Source: Blastococcus sp. CT_GayMR19
Lineage (GTDB): Bacteria > Actinomycetota > Actinomycetes > Mycobacteriales > Geodermatophilaceae
NCBI RefSeq assembly: GCF_004570385.1
Contig: NZ_SPQL01000003.1
Coordinates: 62,001 to 126,000, forward strand
DNA length: 64,000 bases
Direction: 5' to 3'
Made by a program: the position numbers and the translations under genes. This document shows positions 28,157-37,791 of the stretch, one piece after another. The notes under the pieces were generated by a model, which had not been told where the DNA came from, ran no database searches, and saw nothing but the letters and a program-made list of their open reading frames with translations. Within the stretch, counting starts at the first letter, position 1. The number at the start of each line of letters is the position of its first letter.

Positions 28157-28957
28157 TCAGAGGCGGCCTGTGCCGATCCGGTGCCAGGGGAGGCGTCGAC
28201 CACCGCGCGGGTGGGGGAGGGGTACCGCAGGGTCGGTCGATCCGCCGTCCTGGCGGGCCCGCCGCTCATCCGCCGCCTCGAGCTCCATCCACACCCGCCG
28301 ACGCTCCGCTCGTGTGTGCAGCTGCGCCATCGCGTGCACCCGGGCGTACTGGGCCGCAGAGGCGGTGTGCTGGACGACGGCGACCTCCGCCTCCCGCATC
28401 GCGTCCTCGGCAGCGGCCTCCTCCGCCGTGCCGGGGAGTTCGTCGGCGTAGTCCGCGTCGGCCGACGGGTGCGCGTACGGACTGTCCGGCGGCAGGTGAC
28501 CGCCGATCCGGCCGTAGGCGCCGAGGAGCAGGAGAAGCAGCCCGACGATGACGGAGAAGATCACGTTGCTGAACGAGAACGCCAGCCAGTTCAGGCGGGT
28601 CCCGATCACGATCGCATGGACGCCCGCCGACAGCAGGAACAGCGGGCCGAGGACGAGCATCACCGAGGATGCGGTGCGTGGACCGTGCGCCGCGGCGGCG
28701 AGGAGCACGAGCGCGACCACCACCGAGAGCGTCGACAGCAGGCCGTTGGAGGACATGCCCAGGACCGGTTCACCTGGGGTCGAGAGGAACTCCTGCCCGC
28801 TCGCGAAGCCGAGCAGGGCGAAGACGAGCAGGAAGAGCGCCACGAGAACGGCGCCGACGCGCTGGACGGCATACACGCGGTCCCCGAGGTGAGGCGGTTC
28901 CTCGGAGCGGGCGGTGCCTGCCGTCCTTCGGTGGGGGAGGTGCAGTCGCTGTGCCAT
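28157..28957 (-). CDS. Membrane protein, DUF4383-like
   Basis: A 266-residue protein with four hydrophobic segments in the first 150 residues ([74 protein letters not shown]). This fits DUF4383 proteins, which often sit near stress genes in actinobacteria. The last 110 residues are charged, cytosolic and probably helical. The role is unknown. ATG at 28957 with GGGGGAGG about ten bases upstream. Confidence 0.75.
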   Translation of the reverse strand: MAQRLHLPHRRTAGTARSEEPPHLGDRVYAVQRVGAVLVALFLLVFALLGFASGQEFLSTPGEPVLGMSSNGLLSTLSVVVALVLLAAAAHGPRTASSVMLVLGPLFLLSAGVHAIVIGTRLNWLAFSFSNVIFSVIVGLLLLLLGAYGRIGGHLPPDSPYAHPSADADYADELPGTAEEAAAEDAMREAEVAVVQHTASAAQYARVHAMAQLHTRAERRRVWMELEAADERRARQDGGSTDPAVPLPHPRGGRRLPWHRIGTGRL

Positions 28958-29218
28958 GGGGGGCTCCGGTGTGCAGGGACGTGGTCCATTGTCCGCTTCT
29001 TCGGCTCCCCGGGCGGCGATGCGTACGTTGTTCCTTTGACTTTCCGGCCTGCCGCCGGCTGAGCCGGCGGGGTCCGGCGGGCCACAGCGGCCGTGCCACA
29101 GCGTCCGTGCCGCAGCGTTCCTGCGGCTGGTCCTGGCGGCCCGCCAGGGCCGCGCACAGGTCACTCGACAGCATCGATCGGCCGATGTTCGACTGCCCGT
29201 CTGCGGAGGAGGCGGGAG

Positions 29219-29593
29219 ATGGCGGAGTACCGGGTCAACGAGGCCGGGATCGCCCACGCGCGGCACCTGATCGACGCCCGTCAGTACGTGCTCCGCAGCG
29301 AGTGGGGCCGCGTGCAGCCCTCCGCCGAGGACGAGAACGCCTACCTCGCCCGGCACACCTGGGACGAGTACTCCGCGTGGTATCTCGGGCTCACCGACGG
29401 TGCGAACGACGGCACCAAGGCCCGGTACGCCTTCGTCTACGGCGACTTCCGGCGCCTGCACCGCATGGGCATCATCGCCTGCCACTACCGCGCCGCCGAG
29501 TGGGGTCACAAGGAGATCGAGCTCGCCGCGCACGACCTCCTCCAGCGACTCGACGCCACACGGGCCGAGCCGGGGGACCGGAGGCGCCGCTGA
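29219..29593 (+). CDS. Conserved hypothetical protein, 124 aa
   Basis: A small soluble protein that opens MAEYRVNEAGIAHARHLID and contains YLARHTWDEYSAWYLGLTD and GDFRRLHRMGIIACHYRA, aromatic- and histidine-rich segments typical of a compact folded domain. The ATG follows GGAGGAGGCGGG. Similar short proteins occur widely in actinobacteria without assigned function. The 284 bases after it hold nothing I can support. Confidence 0.75.
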   Translation: MAEYRVNEAGIAHARHLIDARQYVLRSEWGRVQPSAEDENAYLARHTWDEYSAWYLGLTDGANDGTKARYAFVYGDFRRLHRMGIIACHYRAAEWGHKEIELAAHDLLQRLDATRAEPGDRRRR

Positions 29594-29877
29594 CCGCCGG
29601 ACGGCGCCGGCCCGGACGGGCGGGATCTCTGCCGCCAGGTCGCTGACGGCTTGACCGCGCCCCGAAAACGCTGCTCCTGCCACCGCGGCGTCACGCCCGC
29701 TGGATCGCGCTGTTCGGCTCGCCGGCCGGCACGATGATTGCGACGGAGAAGCCCCGCGCTCGCCGGCCGCCGCTGGGGATTCGGGACCGGTCAGCCGCCC
29801 CGGACGTGCGCTCATCGATCGCCGACGCACACGAACGCCGGGGTGAGAATGCGATGGCGCGGCTACGAACGCGAAGC

Positions 29878-30555
29878 TCAGGCACGTGCCCGGTAGAAGG
29901 TGAACCGGCCGACATGGCGGCGGGCGTCCGAGCCGGTCTCGCTCACGTCGAGGAAGCCGGCGCGGCGGAGCAGGTCCGGAATGCCCCCGCCGACCTCCCC
30001 CTCCGTCAGCTCGTGCCGGTGCGCCCGGCGGGCGATCCAGCCGTCGGCGTGGGCGTCCGCCCCGCCGATGTCCACCAGGTGCAGGGCGCCGCCGGGGCGC
30101 AGCACCCGTCGCACCTCCCGCATCGCCGGCTCCCTCCGGTCGGCGGGCACGTGGTGGAGCATGAAGGACGAGAGGACGACGTCCACGCTGTCGTCGGCGT
30201 ACGGGAGCTCGTCTGCGTACCCGCGGTCGAGTTGGACGGCCAACCCGCGGCGGTGGGCCTTCCGCTGGGCGCGGGCCAGCGCGGTCAGGTCGGGGTCCAC
30301 GCCCACGACGGTCGCGGCCGGCTGGCTCCGCTTGGCCGCGAGCAGCAGGTTGCCGGTGCCACAGCCGATCTCCAGGACACGATGTCCCGGGCGGACCCCG
30401 GCCTGCCCGAGCAGCCGAACGTGGACCCGTCGGATGCCGAGCAGCCGCGTCAGCGGGTCGTACAGCGGGAGCAGCCAGTTCCGCCGCATCCCGGGAAGGA
30501 AGGGGCGCTCCTCGCCGCTGATCGCCGTCCGACCGCCCGCCACTTCCCCACTCAC
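29878..30555 (-). CDS. Class I SAM-dependent methyltransferase
   Basis: A 225-residue protein with the SAM-binding motif VLEIGCGTGNLLLAA near residue 60, an acidic loop VVGVDPDL, and the motif II/III region VVLSSFMLHHVPADRRE then VLRPGGALHLVD. It fits the UbiE/type 11 group. The substrate is unknown. GTG start at 30555 with GGAGG eight bases upstream. It follows the ABM-domain gene, but a strong hairpin lies between them, so it probably has its own promoter. Confidence 0.87.
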   Translation of the reverse strand: MSGEVAGGRTAISGEERPFLPGMRRNWLLPLYDPLTRLLGIRRVHVRLLGQAGVRPGHRVLEIGCGTGNLLLAAKRSQPAATVVGVDPDLTALARAQRKAHRRGLAVQLDRGYADELPYADDSVDVVLSSFMLHHVPADRREPAMREVRRVLRPGGALHLVDIGGADAHADGWIARRAHRHELTEGEVGGGIPDLLRRAGFLDVSETGSDARRHVGRFTFYRARA

Positions 30556-30613
30556 GTCTGCTGCCTCCGCTGTCGCGTGCACGGCCCGTCCACGACCGTC
30601 CGCGCGCGCCAGG

Positions 30614-30646
30614 GGCGATGGACCCCGCCGGCCCAGGGGGGTCCAT
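30614..30646 (-). terminator. Hairpin downstream of ABM-domain gene
   Basis: A perfect 11-base inverted repeat CGATGGACCCC / GGGGTCCATCG around an 11-base loop, 31 bases after the ABM-domain stop codon. It has no T run. It probably ends the ABM transcript before the methyltransferase gene. Confidence 0.65.
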
Positions 30647-30677
30647 CGTCTCGGGTGGCGCCGCGCCGACCGGCCGG

Positions 30678-31298
30678 TCAGACCGTCTCGGGTACCCGCA
30701 GGTGGGCGAGCGCGAGGTCGAACTCCGCCACCTCCTCGATCTGCATCGACATCCTCGCCACGAACTCCTCGCGCAGGGTCGTGAACTGGTCGCGGGTGTG
30801 CGCCATCGCCTCGCGGCTCTCGAACACGACCGCGGAGGCGCATCGCCCCTCCCGGCGGTCCACCATGAGGCTGTTGCTGCAGAACCCCGACGTCTCCTCC
30901 CACCACGGCATCAGGCTGTCCCGGTAGGCGTGGATCACCTGGTCGAGGTTCGCCGCGTCGGTCCGGGTCCACGTCACCCGTGCGCAGGCCCCGTCCCCGG
31001 CCTGGTGCGTCCGGTGCAGGACGGCGATCTCCCACTCGTGGATCTCCGGCGTGCCGCCGAACCTCTCGGCAGCCTGTTCACGGGACCCGCGGATCCGCTC
31101 CGCGCTGTCGCGCATCGCCTCCTCGGTCTGCCAGGCGCTCGTGACGATGCACCGACCGGTGTCGCGGTCGGTCAGCAGCGAGATCCCGATGGAGCCCTCC
31201 AGCTGCGTGACCATCGGCGTGACGTCGTCGCGGACGTAGGTGACGAGGTCGTCGAGGGCCTCGGGGCGGACCCGCATCGTGGTGGATCGGGCGTACAT
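30678..31298 (-). CDS. Tandem ABM-like (dimeric alpha/beta barrel) protein
   Basis: A 206-residue protein made of two similar halves of about 100 residues. Residues 25-70 (TDRDTGRCIVTSAWQTEEAM) and the matching segment of the second half (VDRREGRCASAVVFESREAM) align closely, so one chain could fold as an internal dimer of antibiotic-biosynthesis-monooxygenase-like domains. Such domains act as small oxygenases or as haem or stress proteins. No catalytic residue can be named. ATG at 31298 with AGGAGTGG upstream. Confidence 0.75.
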   Translation of the reverse strand: MYARSTTMRVRPEALDDLVTYVRDDVTPMVTQLEGSIGISLLTDRDTGRCIVTSAWQTEEAMRDSAERIRGSREQAAERFGGTPEIHEWEIAVLHRTHQAGDGACARVTWTRTDAANLDQVIHAYRDSLMPWWEETSGFCSNSLMVDRREGRCASAVVFESREAMAHTRDQFTTLREEFVARMSMQIEEVAEFDLALAHLRVPETV

Positions 31299-31433
31299 GC
31301 CACCACTCCTTCCAGGGAACGGCGACGCCCCTGCGGCACCGCCGCGCACCTCACTGTGCTCTTCGCCGGAAGCTCCGGCAACGGGCCCGTGACACCGCAT
31401 CGGGCTCGACCGGACCGGCCACCGGCCCGCTCG

Positions 31434-31476
31434 CGAACGGTGCCCCGGCTGCCATGGGCAACCGGGGCACCGTTCG
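31434..31476 (-). terminator. Strong hairpin terminator after dctA
   Basis: A perfect 15-base inverted repeat (CGAACGGTGCCCCGG and its complement) with a 13-base loop, starting 30 bases after the dctA stop. It is among the strongest hairpins in the window, without a T tract. It sits between dctA and the ABM-domain gene, both on the minus strand. Confidence 0.75.
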
Positions 31477-31506
31477 GGTCCGACGCGTCAAGGGGCGGTC
31501 TCCGCG

Positions 31507-32934
31507 TCAGCCCCGCGAGGCGACCGCCATCGCGGGCTCCTCGGCCACGTCGCCATTCCGGCCCGTCTTCGTCGCGGGCTCCTCGGCCTCGCCGGGCTCC
31601 TCGAGGTCATGCGGGTCGAGCATGGTGTCCTCGTCGAACGGGTCGCTCCCGGAGAGAGCCGCCGCGAGCTTGTCCCGGTCCAGTTCCTTCGTCCACGTGG
31701 CCACCAGCACCGTGGCGACCGCGTTGCCGGCGAAGTTGGTCACCGCGCGCGCCTCGGACATGAACCGGTCGATGCCGACGATGAGCCCGACGCCGTCGAG
31801 CAGGTCGGGGCGGTGGGCCGAGAGCCCGCCCGCCAGAGTGGCCAGGCCCGCACCGGTGACCCCGGCGGCACCCTTCGACGCGATGATCATGAACGCCAGG
31901 AGCCCGAGCTGCTCACCGATGGAGAGAGGGTCACCCAGCGCCGAGGCGATGAACAGCGAGGCCATCGTCAGGTAGATCGCCGTGCCGTCGAGGTTGAAGG
32001 AGTAGCCGGTCGGGACGACGATCCCGGCGACGGGCTTGCTGACTCCGGCGTGCTCCATCTTCGCGATGAGGCGGGGGAGCGCGGTCTCCGACGACGACGT
32101 CGAGACGATGAGCAGGAACTCGCGACCGAGGTACCGCAGCAGCGCGAACAGGTTCACCCGGGCGACCAGTCGCAGCAGCAGCCCGAGGACGACGATCACG
32201 AACAGGGCGCACGTCGCGTAGAAGCCGAGCATGATGACCGCGAGGCTCTTGAGGGCATCGATCCCGGTCTCGCCGACGACGGCGGCGATGGCGCCGAAGG
32301 CACCGATCGGCGCCACCCACATGATCATCGCCAGTACCCGGAACACGAGCTTCTGCAGGTGTCCGACTCCCCGCAGCAGCGGCTCGCCCGCACGCCCCAT
32401 GGCCTGGATCGCGAAACCGACGAGCAGGGCGACCAGCAGGGCCTGGAGCACCGAGCCCTCGGTGAGGGACGACAGCAGCGTCGTCGGGATGAGGCCCAGG
32501 AGGAAGTCGACGGTGGTGCCGCCACCCTCGGCGGTGGCGGCCAGGTCGGAGCCCTGACCGCGCACCGAGTCGGACAGCTGGAGGCCGTCACCCGGCTGGA
32601 GGATGTTGCCGACGACCAGGCCGATCGCCAGGGCGACGGTCGACATGAGCATGAAGTAGCCCAGCGCCAGGCCACCGACCCGGCCGACCTTGGACGCCGA
32701 CCGGATCGAGCCGATGCCGAGCACGATCGTGCAGAAGATCACCGGCGCGATGAGCATCTTGATCAGGCCGACGAACGCGGTCCCGATCCACTTGAGCCCC
32801 GTGGCGAACTCGGGGAAGAGGAAGCCGACGGCGATGCCGGCCAGGACCGCGCCGATCACGGCGAGGTAGAGCCAGTGCGTTCGGTCCCGCCGGCTCGTCG
32901 TCGGCGGTTTCTGCGCTGCGATGCCTGAGGCCAT
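31507..32934 (-). CDS. dctA: C4-dicarboxylate/proton symporter DctA
   Basis: A 475-residue glutamate-transporter-fold (SLC1/DAACS) protein of the inner membrane. The serine-rich re-entrant loop STSSSETALPRLIAKME, the PTGYSFNLDGTAIYLTMASLF motif and the late GIDRFMSEARAVTNFAGN motif are all intact. It takes up succinate, fumarate and malate with protons or sodium. The C-terminal 45 residues are a charged extension. It is divergent from a two-component system of the CitA/DcuS type, the usual regulators of dctA. Confidence 0.95.
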   Translation of the reverse strand: MASGIAAQKPPTTSRRDRTHWLYLAVIGAVLAGIAVGFLFPEFATGLKWIGTAFVGLIKMLIAPVIFCTIVLGIGSIRSASKVGRVGGLALGYFMLMSTVALAIGLVVGNILQPGDGLQLSDSVRGQGSDLAATAEGGGTTVDFLLGLIPTTLLSSLTEGSVLQALLVALLVGFAIQAMGRAGEPLLRGVGHLQKLVFRVLAMIMWVAPIGAFGAIAAVVGETGIDALKSLAVIMLGFYATCALFVIVVLGLLLRLVARVNLFALLRYLGREFLLIVSTSSSETALPRLIAKMEHAGVSKPVAGIVVPTGYSFNLDGTAIYLTMASLFIASALGDPLSIGEQLGLLAFMIIASKGAAGVTGAGLATLAGGLSAHRPDLLDGVGLIVGIDRFMSEARAVTNFAGNAVATVLVATWTKELDRDKLAAALSGSDPFDEDTMLDPHDLEEPGEAEEPATKTGRNGDVAEEPAMAVASRG

Positions 32935-33102
32935 GACTGCTCCTGCGGAGTCGGCCGGGGCCGGGAGGGCCCCTGCGTCGGGTCGGCCCCGGACGGGGCG
33001 ACGTCAGTCACACTCGGCGGCGGCGTGACCGCGGTCACGCATTCGTTCATTGCGTACACGAGAGGCACCGGAGCGGTGCCCGGGCGCGGGAGACTTCGCG
33101 GC

Positions 33103-34735
33103 GTGCCCGTGTCCGCACAACCATCGCGCCGCCGCCGTGAGACCAGCCTCGCCGTACGGCTGCTGGCGCTGCAGGGGCTCATGGTCGGCGCCGTCGTCCT
33201 GACCTCGGCGTTCGTCGCCTACAGCGAGGCCCAGGAGGCCGTGCGGCAGTCCGCCGAGCAGGAGGCCACGGCGATCGTCGCGAGCCTCGCGGACTCCCCG
33301 CTGGTGCTCGACGCCGTCACCGGAGACGACCCGACGGCCGTGCTGCAGCCCTACGTGGAGGAGATCCGCGAGGACACCCGGCACGTCGTTCATCACCGTC
33401 CTCGCCCCCGACCGCACCCGGTACACGCACCCGGACCCGGGCGAGATCGGGCGGCCGTTCCGCGGCACCATCGCACCCGCTCTCGACGGGGAGACGTTCA
33501 CCGAGACCTACACCGGCACCCTGGGGCCCTCGGTGCGGGCCACCGGTCCGGTGCTGGACGCCGGCGGGGAGGTCGTGGCGCTGGTGTCGGCGGGCCTCAC
33601 GGTCGACGCCATCGGCGAGGATCTCGCGGCGGCGGTGCCCGGCATCGTCGGGATGGGCGCGGTCACCCTGGCCGTGGGCGGACTGGGCAGCTGGGCGCTG
33701 AGCCGTCGGGTCCGCCGCCAGACGCACGGACTGTCGCCGGGCGCCCTGGCGCGGATGGTGGACTACCACGAGGCCGTGCTGCATGCCGTGCGGGAAGGGC
33801 TGCTCCTGGTCGACGGCGAGCAACGCGTCCAGCTGGCCAACGACGAGGCCCGGCGGCTGCTGGACCTGGACGGCGATCCGGCCGGGCGGCACCTTCCCGA
33901 GCTCGGCCTCCCGCGCGAGCTGACCGAGACCCTGTGCCTGCAGGGAACGGTGGTCGACGAGATCCACGTGACCGGCACACGCGTCCTCGTCGTGAACCAA
34001 GCCGCCGCGCGGCCGTCCGACCGGGCGGCGGGCACCGTGGTCACGCTGCGCGACCACACCGAGCTGCAGACCCTCACCGGCGAGCTCGACAGTGTCCGGG
34101 CCTTCGCCGAGTCGTTGCGCGCCCAGTCCCACGAGGCGGCCAACCGGCTGCACACCACCGTCTCGCTGGTGGAGCTGGGGCGGCTGCAGGAGGCGGTGGA
34201 CTTCGCCACCGCGGAGCTGGCGTCGGCCCAGCGGCTGACCGACCGGGTGGTGGACGGCGTCGACGAGCCCGTGCTCGCCGCGCTGTTGCTGGGCAAGGCA
34301 GCGACGGCACACGAGCGCGGCGTGGCCCTGGAGATCGACCCGGCCACGGCCGTCGGCAGCACGGGCATCCCGGGGGGTGACCTCGTGACGATCGTCGGGA
34401 ACCTGGTCGACAACGCGATCGACGCGGCCCTCGGTGGCGAGGCACCGCGCGAGGTGCACCTGGCGATGTGGGTGGAGGACGACCGGCTGGAGATCCGTGT
34501 CGAGGACACCGGTCCCGGGTTGTCCGAGGAGGACGCGGGACGGGTGTTCGAGCGGGGCTGGACGACCAAGGACGTGGCCGGCGCGCAGCCCAAGGGGCTC
34601 GGGCGCGGACTCGGCCTGGCGCTGGTCGCCCAGGCGGTGCGCCGGCACGGGGGATCGATCTCCGTGCGGCCGGGTTCCGGCGCGGAGTTCCGGGTCTCGT
34701 TGCCACTGCGCGTGCCCGTGCAGGCCGTGCGATGA
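33103..34735 (+). pseudogene. CitA/DcuS-type sensor histidine kinase, frameshifted
   Basis: Two frames together encode one kinase of about 543 residues. Frame one gives the basic N-terminus, TM1 (LLALQGLMVGAVVLTSAF) and the start of the periplasmic sensor up to EEIREDT near 33378. One extra base in the run at 33377-33379 (ACCCGG where ACCGG would read through) shifts it; the other frame resumes exactly with GTSFITVLAPDRTRYTHP, then IGRPF, TM2, a PAS region, the dimerisation segment SHEANRLHTTVSLVELG and the ATPase (NLVDNAIDAAL, GRGLGLAL). No early stop follows the shift. It is a sequencing error or a genuine lesion. The start is taken at GTG 33103. Confidence 0.85.
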
Positions 34736-35415
34736 CCCCCGGTGCGGCAATCCGCGTGCTGGTGGTGGAGGACGAGCCGGTCGCGGCGGACGCTCACCGT
34801 GCCTACATCGACCGCACGCCGGGATTCACCACCGCGGCCGTGGCCGGCACGGGCGCCCTGGCACTGGAGGCGCTCGCCCGCGTGCCCGTCGACCTCGTGC
34901 TGCTCGACATGAACCTGCCGGACACCCACGGCATCGAGTTGTGCCGGCGGATCCGCGGGGCCGGCGCCGACATCGACATCCTCGCGGTCACCGCGGCCCG
35001 TGAGCTGTCCACGGTGCGGGCGGCGGCCGTGCACGGCGTCGTGGGGTATCTGCTCAAGCCGTTCGGCTACGAGGCGCTGCGGGACCGGTTGTCGGCCTAC
35101 GCCGGTTACCGCGACCGGATGCGCGGTGGCGGCGACGCGGGCGGTCAGGCGGACGTCGATCGGGTGCTGGACACCGTGCGGCCCACCCGCGCGGCTCCGC
35201 TGCCCAAGGGCATGGGCCGCGAGACCATGGACAAGGTCGTGTCCGCCGTCCGCGATTCCGACGGCCTCTCCGCCGCGGAGACCGCGGAGCTGATCGGGAC
35301 GTCGCGGATCACCGCGCGCCGATACCTGGAGTACCTCGCCGACACCGGCCTGGCGGACCGGGCACCGCGCTACGGGAACGCCGGTCGCCCCGAGCTCGAG
35401 TACCGCTGGCGCTGA
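34732..35415 (+). CDS. Response regulator, CitB/DcuR family
   Basis: A 227-residue regulator: receiver domain (RVLVVEDEPVAADAHRAY, phosphate-accepting Asp in LVLLDMNLPDTHG, Lys in GYLLKPFGYEAL) and a C-terminal helix-turn-helix (LSAAETAELIGTSRITARRY). It overlaps the kinase gene by ATGA. In this family the pair senses external C4-dicarboxylates or citrate and activates uptake genes, so dctA next door is the likely target. The gene itself is intact. Confidence 0.92.
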   Translation: MTPGAAIRVLVVEDEPVAADAHRAYIDRTPGFTTAAVAGTGALALEALARVPVDLVLLDMNLPDTHGIELCRRIRGAGADIDILAVTAARELSTVRAAAVHGVVGYLLKPFGYEALRDRLSAYAGYRDRMRGGGDAGGQADVDRVLDTVRPTRAAPLPKGMGRETMDKVVSAVRDSDGLSAAETAELIGTSRITARRYLEYLADTGLADRAPRYGNAGRPELEYRWR

Positions 35416-35491
35416 CGCGGGTCCGGTCGGCCGCCGGCAGGGTCACCGGGCACCTGCGATGCTCCCGCGGCTACCGGAACACCGACCGACG

Positions 35492-35761
35492 TCAGAGCAC
35501 GGGATGGGCCGGCACACCGCTGGTCTGCTCGATGTCCCGGGCGGCGACGTCGAGCAGGAGATGACTCAGCTCCGACAGCGCCCGGGCCACCGCCAGCTCG
35601 TCGCCGATCCGGGGCACGTTGCGGTCTGCGGGGTTCAGCCGCGCGAGCCCGGTGCCGGCCAGGGAATGGTCCCCACCTGTGCTCAGACGGGCGACCGCGC
35701 GGGTGCGGTCCTCGTGCTCGTCGATGTCGACCTGAACGGTCCACGTCTTCATGGCGTCCAT
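35492..35761 (-). CDS. DUF1876 domain protein
   Basis: An 89-residue protein of the DUF1876 family: WTVQVDIDEHEDRTRAVARL, then LARLNPADRNVPRIGDELA and a final helix region ALSELSHLLLDVAA. Actinobacteria carry several such small alpha/beta proteins of unknown role. The ATG at 35761 is chosen over the one three codons later because GAGGGG lies six bases before it. Confidence 0.85.
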   Translation of the reverse strand: MDAMKTWTVQVDIDEHEDRTRAVARLSTGGDHSLAGTGLARLNPADRNVPRIGDELAVARALSELSHLLLDVAARDIEQTSGVPAHPVL

Positions 35762-36121
35762 GGCGATCCCCTCGGTCGGATGTGCCCTTCCATTCTGCTG
35801 CGGGAAGCCGGTGGTGAACGTGTCGTCGCGCCGCCGTTTCCCCGCCGGAGAGGAGGACCCGGAGCGCCAACTGCAGGGACCGGCGCCCGCGCCTTCCGCC
35901 TGGTCGGTGACGGGGGGCGACCGGCTCGCCGCGCGGCGGCACCCTGGCGTGCTGCCCACGCGTGTCCCGCACCGAGGTGGCTTGTGCGCGGCCCCGGAGG
36001 CGCTCACCGTGGACCCGCGCCATCTCGCTCCGATGGCGGGTCGAGCGGGGGTCGGGCCTCGAGCCCACCGAGGGAGCGCCGGTCCGAGCGGCCGGACCGA
36101 TCCCGTGCCCGGGAGGTCAGC
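35762..36121. other. Divergent intergenic region
   Basis: A 360-base gap between the DUF1876 gene (minus) and the FAD monooxygenase gene (plus). It should hold both promoters. Open frames across it are arginine- and proline-rich and look non-coding. Nothing else is recognised. Confidence 0.45.
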
Positions 36122-37360
36122 GTGTCCGAGGTCGACTGTTGCATCGCCGGCGGCGGACCGGCGGGGATGATGCTCGGACTCCTCCTCGCGCGCCACGGCG
36201 TCGCGGTGATGGTGCTGGAGAAGCACGGGGATTTCCTGCGGGACTTCCGAGGAGACACCGTCCATCCCTCGACGTTGCGCCTGCTCGACGAGCTGGGGCT
36301 GGCCGACGAGTTCCTCGAACTGCCGCACCAGAAGGTGACCCGCCTGGCAGTCACCACCGACGACGGCACCTACGCCATGGCCGACTTCGGCCGCCTTCCC
36401 GGCAGGTTCCCCTTCCTCGCCTTCGTGCCGCAGTGGGACTTCCTCGACTTCCTGGCGGACCAGGCGCGGCGCTACCCGACCTTCCAGCTGCGGATGAATG
36501 CCGAAGCGGTGGATCTGCTCCGCGAGGACGGGCAGGTGACCGGGCTCCGCTACCGGACCCGTGACGGCGGCGAGCACGAGGTGACCGCGCAGCTGACGGT
36601 GGCCGCCGACGGTCGCAACTCCGCTCTTCGCGAGCGATCGGGCCTCCGGCTCCGCGAGTTCGGCGCCCCCATGGACGTGCTGTGGTTCCGGCTGTCCAAG
36701 CCGGCCGCCGGTGCGGGCCCCTCGTTCGGAGGCGCCGGCCGGATCACGCGGGGGCGCATGCTCGTCCGCCTGGACCGTGGCGACTACTGGCAGTGCGCCT
36801 ATCTCGTGCGCAAGGGCGGCTACGCGGCTCTGGAGGCGGCGGGCCTGGAGTCGTTCCGCGGCGATCTGGCCAGGCTGCTGCCGGCCGACGCTCCCCTGGA
36901 GGCCCTTCGGAGCTGGGACGACGTCCGGGTCCTCAGCGTGCGCGTGGACCGGATGACCCGGTGGCACCAGCCCGGGCTGCTCTTCATCGGGGACGCCGCC
37001 CACGCGATGTCGCCCATCGGCGGGGTCGGCATCAACCTCGCCGTGCAGGACGCCACTGCGGCGGCCCGCCTCCTCGCGGGTCCGCTGCGGGGCGGCGGGG
37101 TATCTTCTCGGCGCCTCGGCCGGGTGCGGTGGCGCAGGCTCCTGCCCACCGTGGTCACCCAGCTGGTGCAGCGGCAGATCCAGACGCGGGTGCTCAGCCG
37201 GATCCTGGCCGGCGACCGACCGATCGCCACACCACGCGTGGTGCGGCTCCTCGACCGGCATCCCGTCCTGCAGGGCCTGCCCGCCCGGGCGATCGGGGTG
37301 GGCGTGCTGCCCGAACACGTCGGGTCGGGGCCCGCCGCGGGCGTCGGGCTCCGCCCCTGA
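36122..37360 (+). CDS. FAD-dependent monooxygenase (UbiH/PHBH-like)
   Basis: A 412-residue class A flavoprotein: GGGPAGMMLGLLLARHG dinucleotide motif at residues 9-25, the DG-containing stretch VAADGRNSALRERSG, and GDAAHAMSPIGGVGINLA. It hydroxylates an aromatic or polyketide-like substrate using NAD(P)H; the substrate is not evident. The GTG at 36122 follows GGGAGGTCAGC. No pathway partner is adjacent. Confidence 0.88.
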   Translation: MSEVDCCIAGGGPAGMMLGLLLARHGVAVMVLEKHGDFLRDFRGDTVHPSTLRLLDELGLADEFLELPHQKVTRLAVTTDDGTYAMADFGRLPGRFPFLAFVPQWDFLDFLADQARRYPTFQLRMNAEAVDLLREDGQVTGLRYRTRDGGEHEVTAQLTVAADGRNSALRERSGLRLREFGAPMDVLWFRLSKPAAGAGPSFGGAGRITRGRMLVRLDRGDYWQCAYLVRKGGYAALEAAGLESFRGDLARLLPADAPLEALRSWDDVRVLSVRVDRMTRWHQPGLLFIGDAAHAMSPIGGVGINLAVQDATAAARLLAGPLRGGGVSSRRLGRVRWRRLLPTVVTQLVQRQIQTRVLSRILAGDRPIATPRVVRLLDRHPVLQGLPARAIGVGVLPEHVGSGPAAGVGLRP

Positions 37361-37478
37361 CGGGTGCGGGAGCTGCGCGATGCGCGACGGGTCAGCGACC
37401 ACGGAGCTCCCGGTTCCTGGTGGGGTCTCCCGTTGCGCACCCGTCCGTGGCGACGACGAGGGCCTGCCGCCGCGGGGA

Positions 37479-37649
37479 TCAGGCGGGCTCGGGCACACCG
37501 CCGGGGTCGCCACCCGGATCGTCCGGAGTCGCCTCGATCGGCGCGGGTGGGAGGGGCTCGGGTGCGTCGGGCAGCAGCTCAGCGGGATCGTCCGGCACCG
37601 GTTCGTCCGGGTCGATCTCCGGACCCGGCCCGGTCGATGGTGCGTCCAT
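37479..37649 (-). CDS. Small acidic proline-rich protein, 56 aa
   Basis: A 56-residue frame, nearly all Pro, Asp, Glu, Ala and Gly, with repeated PDDP and PEP pieces; it should be disordered. No ribosome site is clear before the ATG at 37649. Short acidic proteins of this kind occur in related genomes, but composition alone could also produce an open frame in this DNA. Confidence 0.35.
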   Translation of the reverse strand: MDAPSTGPGPEIDPDEPVPDDPAELLPDAPEPLPPAPIEATPDDPGGDPGGVPEPA

Positions 37650-37761
37650 GTCATGAGTGAACCAGTGCGCCGCCCTCGTCGCCGTGCGTCCACGAGACCG
37701 ACTGCGAGGCGGTGAGGGCGACCCGGCGCACCGGATAGCCTGCGGGACCACGCCGTCGTTG

Positions 37762-37791
37762 GGGGACCGGATGACTGGGGACCGGATGACC
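37762..37791 (+). repeat. 15-base tandem repeat carrying two start sites
   Basis: GGGGACCGGATGACT is followed directly by GGGGACCGGATGACC, 14 of 15 bases identical. Each copy has a purine-rich ribosome-site-like run and an in-frame ATG, so the start of the downstream acyl-CoA synthetase is duplicated (37771 and 37786). Confidence 0.7.

Noticed and set aside
33103-34380. A single 425-residue protein from the kinase start frame
   Set aside because: After 33380 it loses all kinase features and becomes Arg/Gly-rich, while the other frame carries PAS and ATPase motifs. A frameshift explains it better.
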